64,000 bases of DNA from Cinnamomum chago. Taxonomy: Eukaryota; Streptophyta; Magnoliopsida; Laurales; Lauraceae. A program made the position numbers and the translations under genes. The first letter of the stretch is position 1. Each line of letters opens with the position of its first letter. The stretch spans positions 32,964,501 through 33,028,500 of the forward strand of contig CP142453.1 of the NCBI GenBank assembly GCA_038049695.1, written 5' to 3'. The notes beneath the pieces are model-generated. The model saw only the letters and a list, made by a program, of their open reading frames with translations. It was not told where the DNA came from and did not search any database. This document shows positions 31,799 to 41,971 of this stretch, in pieces.

Positions 31799-34700
31799 AT
31801 GATGTCTGGAATTTTTAGATCATTCGGAAGAAATTCATCTTCTAACACAGCTTCTAATTCTTCTTCTGCATCATCATCCATCATGCCAATAATCAATAAA
31901 ATTTCAATTAAAAATCTTGAAGAAATAAGTTTTGATGATTTAGAAAAATCAATCCAAGATTGGACAATACCTAAAGTCTCTTTAAAAGAAATTTATAAAG
32001 AAGGATCTTTCATACAAAAATCAAATTATGTAATAAAGACGGTTGAAGAAACCCTCTCAATACAGCAAAATGAAGAAAATCTACAGGTCATTCCTGCAGA
32101 AAAAATTGAAATCCATAAATCAAAATACAAATACATGCATATAGCACTTGTTCAAGTTGCAATAAAGCCATTAACCAGACTTGGTTTGAATACATCCTGT
32201 CTCGCATATGTTCGAGATAGAAGACATAATTCATTCAGAGATTCCCTAATAGGGATGGTAGAAGCCAGTCTTCATGACGGCCCTGCCTTTTTTAATTGTT
32301 TTCCCAATTACACCGTATCACTCAGTGATCCCGGTGCTCATGAAGCCATCACTCTAGGAATACATACAAAAGGATTCAATATGAAACCTCAATCTCAAAA
32401 TGTTGCAATAGTATACAGAATTTATTATAAAGCAATGAATACAATTGTCCCTGAAATAGCATATTCATCTCAAATCAAAGGAGTAACCACCTTATTCCTT
32501 ACAAATTTTCGAAATAAAGTCACCACCCCCAAACTCATCACATGGGAAGATGTAAATCTTTCTGGAAAATGGGAGCTTGATGAAGCTCAACAAATCACCC
32601 CTTTAATTAATGAAGATGTTGAATCTATTACAGAACATCCATCTGGAAAAGTAACAATAAATTTTGCCAATACACCAAGATCACACTTTTCATCCACAAA
32701 AAGATCAATCCCTTCAGACGCTGGATCTTATAAATCAGCCTCTTCTAATTTTCATCAAACATCTATTCCCACATCACCCCCAATACATCCTACAGGCATA
32801 GCTTTCCCTGTTTATTCAGGCGCAAAAGATGAAGATATACAATCAGTAAAATTAACTGAATCCGATTTTAATGCATCAATTAATACAATTTCCTTAATTC
32901 ATGAATCTAATGAAGTAATACATGATTTCAAAATTGATAAACAATTCCTTCAACAAGATTTATTAAAACATCCAAAAACAAAATGGTTTTTTACCAAATT
33001 CTCTAAATTTGAGAGATCTCAAGTCAAAGACTTATGGTATGAACAAATGAATCAAGAAAGGCGAAATATCCCTTTCTTTGATTGGCTTTCGTCAAAAATA
33101 AATAAAAAAGGAACTGTAATGATGACTATTAATAAATCCACACAAACATGGGAAACCGAGAAAGGTAAAGTTGAATCGGTTCACCCCCCTTTAGAAACTA
33201 TAAGGCATAAAGAAATCACTGCCACTCCATTTAAAAATGCTCTGCCAACTTCTAAACTCCTTACTGTTGAACATATATCTCATCTAGTTGAACAAAGTAA
33301 CTTTACAAATCTCTATTTACAGACTATTGGTTCACAAACTCAAAGAATTGAAAATACTATATCTCAACACGAATCAACTTCTTCAGCTCCGTATAAAATA
33401 TCCAGAGATGTCCCTTCATTATGTTCAGAATTTATTACAAAATTGACTTTAGACAAAAGGCCATTAAAACTCCCTGCTGACTTTCAAAATGACATTTCTT
33501 TAAGAATCAATCCTTTAGACAAAGGTAAATCAATAAATGAAGGCTCCTCAATTAATGCAGTCATTGAAGGAACATCAATTCAAATGTCTTCAGACACTCA
33601 TACTGACACTTCAACAGATGACTCTGACGATCAATGTATCCCTGAAATTAATAGAATTTTCAATCCTAAAACTCATACATCAAAAACAAAAAATTATTAC
33701 AGTAGACCCACTCCAATGAATCTCCAATTTGAAGAAATTCCTGATATAGCAAATTGTAAATATGATGGTAGTTCATTAGTCGAATGGAATATTGATGGAC
33801 TTACTGAATATGGAATTCTTAATATTCTGCGCAATATGATACTATATACAAATGCAGGCATGATCTATGGCAATACACAAGCTGAAATCATTAAATCAAT
33901 AATAATTGGATTTACTGGCCAACTTCATGGCTGGTGGGAATATTATCTAACCTCAATCCAAAAAACTAGTATCCTAAATTCAGTCAAACTAACTGAAGAA
34001 GGTAAACCCATTATTAATACCAATAATCAGCCAATTTCTAATGCTGTTGAAACACTAATTCATAATATTTTAATCAATTTTTCTGGAAATGTTAGTGATC
34101 AAATTGAAAAATACAGAGAACAATTAATCAATCTTCGATGTCGAACTTTATCTGATTTCAGATGGTATAAAGATGTCTTTTTATCCCTTGTTTTTCAATT
34201 ATTCAATTCTAATGAAGATTTCTGGAAAGAAAAATTTATTTCTGGCCTTCCAACTCATTTTGCAGAAAAAGTAAAAAATGTTCTACGAGAACAAAATAAT
34301 GGACGATTAAATTATGCTAACTATACATATGGTGATTTAATTCAAAAAATTTCTCGTGTTGGTATGTCTATTTGCAGTGATATGAAAATTAAAGCCGATT
34401 TACATAAACAAAAGAAAATTGGTAAACAAGAATTAGGGGATTTTTGCTATCAATTTGGCTATGAACCCCTACAAAATCCATCCAATCGAATTTATCAACA
34501 TAAACATCGGTCTAAAAAGAAACGATATCATGAAAAATCATATCGATCCTATAAAAATTACAAAAAATATAAAAAAGGAAACCATGAAAAACACAATTCA
34601 AAGAAGCGAAAATCCAGCTCGTCCCCAAATCATAAAACTAATAAATCTGATTACACATGCTATAAATGCGGCAAAGAAGGACATTTTGCAAATAACTGTT

Positions 34701-35665
34701 TTAATAAAGATTCAAAAAAGAAAATCAATGAATTAGATTATCATTCTCATAATTCCGAAAATAATAAAGATATTTGTATATGTTGCGAAAGCGAAGATAG
34801 TTCTTATGATTCTTCCTCCTCATCTTCTTATTTCTCCATTAATGTTTTAAATGCTCAAGATGAATTACTTCTGGAATTAATAGAAAACATTTCCTCTGAA
34901 GAAGAAAAGAAAAAATATTATAGAAAAATGCTTGAAGATAAATCTACTGACAAAACCTCAAAGAAACATAAAGATTTTCAATCACTTTCAATGAAAGATA
35001 TTCTTTCCCAAAAACCAAGCTCTTCAAAACCTTTAAACCTTCAAGATCTCCATAATGAAGTTAATGAAACAAAACATGAAATTGCAAACTTAAAAGAAGA
35101 AGCAACTAAAGAAATTGCTAAATTAAAAACAAGAATTGAAATCCTTGAATTAGGTAAAGAATTTAGCTCAAATAATCAAGAAGATTCTAATTTAGAAAAA
35201 GAATTTGATGAAGAAATTCAAGAATTCGTAAATTCCATCACTAAATATCATTATCATAAATGGTATACTACTGTCACTCTAAAAATCAAAGAATTTAATT
35301 TATCTGTTGACTGTTTAATTGACAGTGGAGCAGATGTAAATTGCATCCGTGAAGGATTAATTCCAACAAAGTATTTTGAAAAAATAAAAAATTACACCAT
35401 TGGCACAGCAAATGGAAAGAATATAATAGTCAATTATAAGATTCCAAATGCCCATATCTGTAAAAATGGAAAATGCATTCAAACTTCCTTTGCTGTAACA
35501 AAAACATTAACGAATGATGTCATTTTAGGGACACCCTTCTTATTAAAAATTCAGCCATTTTCTGTAAATACCGATGGAATTCATACATCAATTGATGATA
35601 AGCCTATCAAATTTGAATTCATAGAAAGCCCACGGCTTGGTAGAATAAATGGAATTAATACTTAA
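31799..35665 (+). CDS. ORF1-A polyprotein: movement, coat, protease (1288 aa)
   Basis: Structural polyprotein of component A. Residues 1-473 repeat the movement-protein half of ORF1-B. Then come an A-specific segment, a coat-like region around HGWWEYYL (710-717), a basic Lys/Arg-rich stretch, the CX2CX4HX4C zinc knuckle CYKCGKEGHFANNC (Cys954, Cys957, His962, Cys967), a Ser-rich acidic piece, the motif SINVLNAQDE (1013-1022), a long coiled coil (about 1081-1121) and a retropepsin-like protease with DSGA at 1175-1178 and ILGTPFLL downstream. The reading frame stops soon after, with no RT or RNase H. In other caulimovirids the protease is followed directly by RT, so its absence here is the defining oddity. 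The basic stretch (KKYKKGNHEK, KKRKSSSSP) is a variant of that in the other A copies. Confidence 0.94.
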   Translation: MMSGIFRSFGRNSSSNTASNSSSASSSIMPIINKISIKNLEEISFDDLEKSIQDWTIPKVSLKEIYKEGSFIQKSNYVIKTVEETLSIQQNEENLQVIPAEKIEIHKSKYKYMHIALVQVAIKPLTRLGLNTSCLAYVRDRRHNSFRDSLIGMVEASLHDGPAFFNCFPNYTVSLSDPGAHEAITLGIHTKGFNMKPQSQNVAIVYRIYYKAMNTIVPEIAYSSQIKGVTTLFLTNFRNKVTTPKLITWEDVNLSGKWELDEAQQITPLINEDVESITEHPSGKVTINFANTPRSHFSSTKRSIPSDAGSYKSASSNFHQTSIPTSPPIHPTGIAFPVYSGAKDEDIQSVKLTESDFNASINTISLIHESNEVIHDFKIDKQFLQQDLLKHPKTKWFFTKFSKFERSQVKDLWYEQMNQERRNIPFFDWLSSKINKKGTVMMTINKSTQTWETEKGKVESVHPPLETIRHKEITATPFKNALPTSKLLTVEHISHLVEQSNFTNLYLQTIGSQTQRIENTISQHESTSSAPYKISRDVPSLCSEFITKLTLDKRPLKLPADFQNDISLRINPLDKGKSINEGSSINAVIEGTSIQMSSDTHTDTSTDDSDDQCIPEINRIFNPKTHTSKTKNYYSRPTPMNLQFEEIPDIANCKYDGSSLVEWNIDGLTEYGILNILRNMILYTNAGMIYGNTQAEIIKSIIIGFTGQLHGWWEYYLTSIQKTSILNSVKLTEEGKPIINTNNQPISNAVETLIHNILINFSGNVSDQIEKYREQLINLRCRTLSDFRWYKDVFLSLVFQLFNSNEDFWKEKFISGLPTHFAEKVKNVLREQNNGRLNYANYTYGDLIQKISRVGMSICSDMKIKADLHKQKKIGKQELGDFCYQFGYEPLQNPSNRIYQHKHRSKKKRYHEKSYRSYKNYKKYKKGNHEKHNSKKRKSSSSPNHKTNKSDYTCYKCGKEGHFANNCFNKDSKKKINELDYHSHNSENNKDICICCESEDSSYDSSSSSSYFSINVLNAQDELLLELIENISSEEEKKKYYRKMLEDKSTDKTSKKHKDFQSLSMKDILSQKPSSSKPLNLQDLHNEVNETKHEIANLKEEATKEIAKLKTRIEILELGKEFSSNNQEDSNLEKEFDEEIQEFVNSITKYHYHKWYTTVTLKIKEFNLSVDCLIDSGADVNCIREGLIPTKYFEKIKNYTIGTANGKNIIVNYKIPNAHICKNGKCIQTSFAVTKTLTNDVILGTPFLLKIQPFSVNTDGIHTSIDDKPIKFEFIESPRLGRINGINT

Positions 35666-35761
35666 TTGCATACATCTCCATATTTCCAAAATACAGTTTT
35701 TTATTGCATCACTACAGATTTTTATAACTAATTTCCATTTTCTTCCCTTAGGGAACCAGTC

Positions 35762-35995
35762 ATGTCTTCTAAGGATAAAGGCAAACAACCCATAGATTCA
35801 GATAAAGCCTCTGTTCCTGTTAATGAAGAACTACCCTTTCAAATACCTTTTCCATCCTTCTATCCAGCACCCTCTGCTACTTCTCAAACCCTTATTGATA
35901 ATATTTGGAGTGCATGCCTTTCTGGCCAACGTAATTTTCTAATGCGAAAGCACATCTCTGATTTGTCAAATCATATCAAATACTTACACTTGTAA
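35762..35995 (+). pseudogene. ORF2-A, 3'-truncated and fused to leader
   Basis: The first ~74 residues of ORF2-A, up to SNHIKY, then a switch at the 8-nt microhomology ATCAAATA (35975-35982) into the 5' leader, giving a chance stop at 35995. Two variants occur: SATSQTL and CLSGQRN (SAASQTL and CLTGQRN elsewhere). The lost part includes most of the protein and the whole 3' UTR and promoter. Confidence 0.9.
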
Positions 35996-36081
35996 ATTTT
36001 CCGCTTTCTTTCCCTTCTTTCAATTCAGTCTTACTTAGAGTTTACTGGTTCGGTCCCGGTCTCGTCGAATTGGTATCAGAG
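35975..36081 (+). other. Strong-stop-like segment: transcription start to primer site
   Basis: 107 nt corresponding to the leader from just after the predicted transcription start to the tRNA primer site (TGGTATCAGAG, 36071-36081), joined directly to an ORF2-A interior. The TATA box and everything upstream are missing. Its limits are those of minus-strand strong-stop DNA. Confidence 0.8.
36071..36081 (+). other. Primer-binding site at block end
   Basis: TGGTATCAGAG; the block stops here and the next bases (ATTTTTTGAAAGG) are inverted component B, sharing GAG at the join. Confidence 0.87.
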
Positions 36082-36211
36082 ATTTTTTGAAAGGATTGGA
36101 ACGATAGGGTGCTTGCAGCATGGGAGAAGGATTTAAGGCATTGAATTTATTGTTGGAAAGAATATTTATTGTATCAATGACTGGATTTTTTCCTTTTCCT
36201 CTTGGATGCAT
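36080..36211 (-). pseudogene. ORF2-B, first 44 codons only
   Basis: The N-terminal piece of ORF2-B, from MHPRGKGKNPVID to SNPFKKS, cut at the inverted join with the primer site of block 4. Confidence 0.85.
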
Positions 36212-39200
36212 CTTTCTTCACCTTGTTTCTACCCTGTAAAAATTCACGAGATAGAAAATCGGGAAGAGAATTTGAAGAACCTTTTATATATTCAATGTCA
36301 AAATCAAAAATAGCAAGTAAAGCTTGCCAACGAGCAAAAATTTGTTTTGATGCAAGGTTTTTGACATCATTTTCCAAAACTTCTTTTGCTGATTTGCAAT
36401 CAATTCGTAAGAGGAATTTTTGATTCAAAATATCACTTTGAAATTTGAGTATGCATGAGACTATGGCAAGGACTTCTTTCTTTATTGTAGAGTAATTTTG
36501 TTGAGTAGTATTCCAAGTGCCAGAATAAAATCTAATAATTTGTTCCTTTGATTGTGCGGATCTTTGAAGTAGGATTCCACCAAATCCTATTTCTGAAGCA
36601 TCTGTTTGGATTATTTTAAATAAATCTGGATTTGAAATATTTAAGCATGGTAATGTTTTCACTTTTTGTTTTATTTTTTGTATTGCTTCTGTATGTTGAG
36701 GAGTCCATTGTTCTGCCGAATTTTTTAAACATTTTTGTAAAAGATTTCTTTCTTTAGAGAGGTTTTGATAAAAATCAGAGACATAATTTAAACACCCTAA
36801 AAATCTTTGTAATTGTTTTTTATCGGTGATTTCATCAGGGAAATTGTCAGCAAATTTGATTACTCTTTCAACAGGAGTTATCATTTTGTTTGATATTTTA
36901 TAGCCAAGAAATTGTATTTCTGTTTGAAAAAGTTTTATTTTTCTTTGAGAAAGGACTAAGCCATTTTTCTTTATGATCCATTTGAAAGTCTTTAAATGTT
37001 TCCAGTGATCATCAATAGATTTAGAAAAAATTAAAATATCATCAATGTAAACAATTGAGAAATTTTTATAAGGGTGAAAGATTTCATTCATCATTTCTTG
37101 GAAGGCTGAAGGAGCATTTTTTAGCCCAAAAGGCATGACGTTCCATTCATAATGGCCAAAAGGGACAGTAAAGGCGGTTTTATAACGATCATTTTCTTCG
37201 ACCTGTATTTGCCAAAATCCTGATTTGAGATCAAATTTTGAAAATATAAAAGCTTCATATAAACGAGTAATAAGATCTTGTTTATTAGGAATTGGATATC
37301 TAATTGATTGAAGGACTTTATTTAATGGTTTATAATTGATGACGAGGCGAGGAGCCCCTCGTTCCTTTTCAGGAGCATTTTCAACATAAAAGGCTGCACA
37401 ACTCCAAGGAGAATGTGATTTGCGGATTAATTTCTTTTGAAGTAAATCTTTAATTTCTTTATCACATAAGTCTAAGAGTCTAGGACTCATTTGAGATGGT
37501 CTTGCTTTAGTAGGAATATCTCTTTCATTAAAAGTAGAAATATATGGTAAGGATACTAGATGCTTTTTTCGATGCCAAAAGGCAGAAGGTATTTCAGAAC
37601 AACATTCATTTATTAGAGAGGTTTGAAAATTATTAATTTTATTTTCAGATGAATTTGATTTTAATTGATCTTCAATTCGACAGAGATAAATGTCATTTTT
37701 AAGATTTTCAATATATTTTTCTTTATTAGATATGAGTAGATTTATTTGATTGATTTTTCCAATATTTGAAAGTATAGAAACAGGTTGAAAATTAAGATTA
37801 GAAATTTTTTCAAAAGAGTTTTCTTCAATAAATTGTTTGAGAGTAATAGCATTAATGATGAATTTGTCTTGAGCACTTAATACATTTATTGAGGAATAGG
37901 AAGGATGTAATTCATTATGTTCTTCATGATCAGAGATGTTTTCTTCGAGATGAGTTTGTAAAATTGATGTTTTCGAGGTAGAGTCTGTAGAGAAGGATTT
38001 GTTTATAGAAGTTGTATTTAATGTATTTAATGTAGTAGTTGACTCTTTAGGAACTAAATTGAGAGTAGGTTGCGGGAAACTAGTTTTTAAAGAATTATTT
38101 ATTTCTTTATGTTTTATAGTTTCTAAAGGGGGGTGAACCGATTCAACTTTACCTTTCTCGGTTTCCCATGTTTGTGTGGATTTATTAATAGTCATCATTA
38201 TAGTTCCTTTTTTATTTATTTTTGACGAAAGCCAATCAAAGAAAGGGATATTTCGCCTTTCTTGATTCATTTGTTCATACCATAATTTTTTTACTTGAGA
38301 TCGTTCAAATTTAGAGAATTTGGTAAAAAACCATTTTGTCTTTGGATGTTTTAATAAATCTTGTTGAAGGAATTGTTTATTAATTTTGAAATCATGTATT
38401 TCGTCATTAGATTCATGAATTAAGGAAATTGTATTAATTGATGCATTAAAATCGGATTCAGTTAATTTTACTGATTGTATATCTTCATCTTTTGCGTCTG
38501 AATAAACAGGGAAAGCTATGCCTGTAGGATGTATTGGGGGTGATGTGGGCATAGATGTTTGATGAAAATTAGAAGAAGCGGATTTATAAGATCCAGCGTC
38601 TGAAGGGATTGATCTTTTTGTTGATGAAAAGTGTGATCTTGGTGTATTGGCAAAATTTATTGTTACTTTTCCAGATGGATGTTCTGTAATAGATTCAACA
38701 TCTTCATTGATTAAAGGTGTGATTTGTTGAGCTTCATCAAGCTCCCATTTTCCAGAAAGATTTACATCTTCTCATGTGATGAGTTTGGGGGTGGTGACTT
38801 TATTTCGAAAATTTGTAAGGAATAAGGTGGTTACTCCTTTGATTTGAGATGAATATGCTATTTCAGGGACAATTGTATTCATTGCTTTATAATAAATTCT
38901 GTATACTATTGCAACATTTTGAGATTGAGGTTTCATATTGAATCCTTTTGTATGTATTCCTAGAGTGATGGCTTCATGAGCACCGGGATCACTGAGTGAT
39001 ACGGTGTAATTGGGAAAACAATTAAAAAAGGCAGGGCCGTCATGAAGACTGGCTTCTACCATCCCTATTAGGGAATCTCTGAATGAATTATGTCTTCTAT
39101 CTCGAACATATGCGAGACAGGATGTATTCAAACCAAGTCTGGTTAATGGCTTTATTGCAACTTGAACAAGTGCTATATGCATGTATTTGTATTTTGATTT

Positions 39201-39518
39201 ATGGATTTCAATTTTTTCTGCAGGAATGACCTGTAGATTTTCTTCATTTTGCTGTATTGAGAGGGTTTCTTCAACCGTCTTTATTACATAATTTGATTTT
39301 TGTATGAAAGATCCTTCTTTATAAATTTCTTTTAAAGAGACTTTAGGTATTGTCCAATCTTGGATTGATTTTTCTAAATCATCAAAACTTATTTCTTCAA
39401 GATTTTTAATTGAAATTTTATTTATTATTGGCATGATGGATGATGAAGCAGAAGAAGAAGTAGAAGTTGTGTTAGAAGATGAATTTCTTCCGAATGATCT
39501 AAAAATTCCAGACATCAT
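36174..39518 (-). pseudogene. ORF1-B polyprotein with nonsense codon
   Basis: Full-length relative to ORF1-B, but a Trp codon TGG became TGA (38774-38772) at the end of the movement-protein domain, just after TTPKLIT. The first 248 codons are open, and the linker, RT and RNase H are open after the stop. It is in the B2 group (SDAKDED, KINKQFL). The movement domain alone might still be made, ending almost at its natural boundary. Confidence 0.92.
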
Positions 39519-40795
39519 TAATTAATTATAATCACTAATCAGAATGATTGGTGGCCTGTCAACGATTTACGCCACAAAGCCCTAAACGCTCTCCTGGCTA
39601 ACGGGCAACAAAGGCGACGCGACAAGGGGGCCTCGGACCCAAATCACTCCTTTTAGCAACAACAACCAATTAACTCTATCTAGTCAAGTTAGATCAAAAT
39701 TCAGAAATGCAGCTACCTAACATAGATTCGATTCTACTATGCAAACAACAAACAAATAACCAAAGAAGGAAAGAGACATGATGCATGCAAAATTTTGCAA
39801 ATAAATTGAAATAATTGAAAGCTTAAAGAGCTATCAAAATGGATAAAGGAATTGATACTTCATTGATAAAATATTTCTTACAATAAGAGAAGACTGGGAT
39901 GGCTCTGATACCAATTCGACGAGACCGGGACCGAACCAGTAAACTCTAAGTAAGACTGAATTGAAAGAAGGGAAAGAAAGCGGAAAATTTACAAGTGTAA
40001 GTATTTGATGATGTGAGACAAGGGCTCACAAACCCTATTTATAGACCTTAATACTGAATTACATTTGAAATGTATTTGAAATCCGCAATGGGATAAGATG
40101 TATACGTCATTTTTACTGTATCACTGTCGCATATAATATGCATTACTGTTGCTGCTGCATGAGTGAGATGACTTTATTGCTGACGGACGTTATTGAATTT
40201 GCTGCTGCATGCGTCTGACAGTCGGCGGAGAAATTATCGCTGTATTTGCTGCAGGGGGCAGGATATACTGTATGCTCAGCTGACGCGGCGGAGACTGCAG
40301 GCACTTGAGACTGAATTGTTGACTTTAAATTCCTAAATCATTTATTTGAAATAGTAGTCTATGGAATACTTTAATAAGAATAGTAATCCATAGCTCACAA
40401 ATGTAGACTTTTGGAATTTTTTATACTTTTTTCAAATGAAAGCATTCGAAAGAACTTTATATGAGTGAGGCACATGAAAATGACATGTGTTGTTTATAAA
40501 CACATGATGGTGACAAGTATGTATGGCTTGACTTCATGGAGGCTATGAATTGATAAATGAGATAAAGAAGCTTTATTATTTGCATGACACATGGCTGCAT
40601 GGGGAGACCGGTGCTGGCTGCATTGAAAAAACTGCATCTGTGCTGGCTGCATTGACAACTGCATTTTGGACATCTGTATGGCTGAATTAATTCTGCATGG
40701 AGGTGGATGAAGGCTGTATTCGATAGCGAGATCTGCATTGAAATTTGCATGAGATGCATTTGATAGAGCTGTATGTAGACAGATATTTCTTTATT
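39519..40795 (-). promoter_or_regulatory. Mosaic intergenic region: B/A 3' UTR, A-like promoter, leader
   Basis: TATAAATA is at 40043-40036 (minus strand), the primer site at 39900-39913, and the leader runs from 39899 to 39519. The promoter side (to about 40485) is A-type, the stretch from about 40490 to 40690 is B-type with the tandem 27-bp repeat, and 40690-40760 is A-like again, so at least two crossovers are recorded. The region sits between two B coding units. Confidence 0.78.
39900..39913 (-). other. Primer-binding site, initiator tRNA-Met
   Basis: A full 14-nt TGGTATCAGAGCCA on the minus strand, at a B-B junction. Confidence 0.92.
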
Positions 40796-41971
40796 TTAGA
40801 ATTCATCTGCTGCTCCAGACGGTGGCAGTGTTGCATCAGAATCATCTTTATTGACGGAACCATGAGAAGAAGATACTTCTTGAACGAATCCGCTGTATTT
40901 ATTCATAAGGGGATTTCTGAGAAATAAAATTTCATTCTGCATACGCTGAATTTCTTTGAGAAGATCCATATGCTGCTGAGTATTGATTGGAGTTGCAGGA
41001 GATGAGGTTGTACCATGAACAGCATCTTTGAAGCTCTTTGATAATTTTGGATTAGGAGTGATCTGCTTCTTGATTTGAGGAATAGCGGTATTGGGTTGTA
41101 TAATAAGAGAAGCTTGAGGAGAGGAATGATGAGATTTATTGAGAAATTGAGAAACGTCAAATTTATCCCACCATTTAATATAAGAAATACGAATAAAACA
41201 TGATGGCTTCATTTCTTGGGATTTACCATATTCCCATCGGAAAATCCATGGAATAGTGGATGAAGAAATAAATTTTAAGAAGGAATATGAAGGTTCAGCA
41301 ATTTCAAAACTGGATTGAGATTCAAATGCTTGATAATAGCTTAATAAAGCTTCTGGAAGGATGCAGGATTGTGCACCAAAACGGAGCCACCAATTATGCC
41401 AGAACCAACAAGGAATATTTTGATTGCATTTGGATGAAAAGCTAAGGTACCAAGAATGAGATCGTTTTGAATTTTGATATAATAAAGTATATTCCCAAGC
41501 ATTCATATAGTCATAGTAGTCATAGGGCCAAGAACTCCCATTGGGATTGGTGACAGTTTTTTGTGAGAATAGATTGTCGACCCAATCAGTGATTGTATGA
41601 ATATGCATAATCTTTATTTTTGAAAAGGCATGTTCTCCATCTCTATCTTCATGAGTGATGATAGCACTTTTTGACTGAATTAGAATAGCTTCATAGTACT
41701 TGTGAGAAATATTGGGGGCTTTTGGAACAAAATGGCAATTTTTTCTGTAGAGTTTTGAGAGAATTTGATCAATTGTAAGGTTGGCATGGATTTTATCATC
41801 AAGGAAGAAAAGGGCATATTCAAAGATCTTTATGTATTGAGATTTTTTGAAAGGATTGGAACGATAGGGTGCTTGCAGCATGGGAGAAGGATTTAAGGCA
41901 TTGAATTTATTGTTGGAAAGAATATTTATTGTATCAATGACTGGATTTTTTCCTTTTCCTCTTGGATGCAT
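40796..41971 (-). CDS. ORF2-B, unknown protein of component B (391 aa)
   Basis: Intact. The frame happens to be open 12 codons upstream (to 42007) because the bases before the usual ATG are altered (TGCAAAGATG rather than AGAAAGATG), but alignment with the other copies fixes the start at 41971. Variants: DWVDNLFSQKT and SCFIRISY. The function is unknown. Confidence 0.86.
   Translation of the reverse strand: MHPRGKGKNPVIDTINILSNNKFNALNPSPMLQAPYRSNPFKKSQYIKIFEYALFFLDDKIHANLTIDQILSKLYRKNCHFVPKAPNISHKYYEAILIQSKSAIITHEDRDGEHAFSKIKIMHIHTITDWVDNLFSQKTVTNPNGSSWPYDYYDYMNAWEYTLLYQNSKRSHSWYLSFSSKCNQNIPCWFWHNWWLRFGAQSCILPEALLSYYQAFESQSSFEIAEPSYSFLKFISSSTIPWIFRWEYGKSQEMKPSCFIRISYIKWWDKFDVSQFLNKSHHSSPQASLIIQPNTAIPQIKKQITPNPKLSKSFKDAVHGTTSSPATPINTQQHMDLLKEIQRMQNEILFLRNPLMNKYSGFVQEVSSSHGSVNKDDSDATLPPSGAADEF

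Larger units (their letters stand above)
22487..36081 (+). mobile_element. Endogenous pararetrovirus block 4 (B-B-A concatemer, plus)
   Basis: The largest block: a B fragment starting in RT, a complete B unit, then component A with intact ORF1-A and a truncated ORF2-A fused to the leader segment that ends in the primer site at 36081. The B-to-A transition lies in the shared leader/ORF1 region. Confidence 0.93.
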
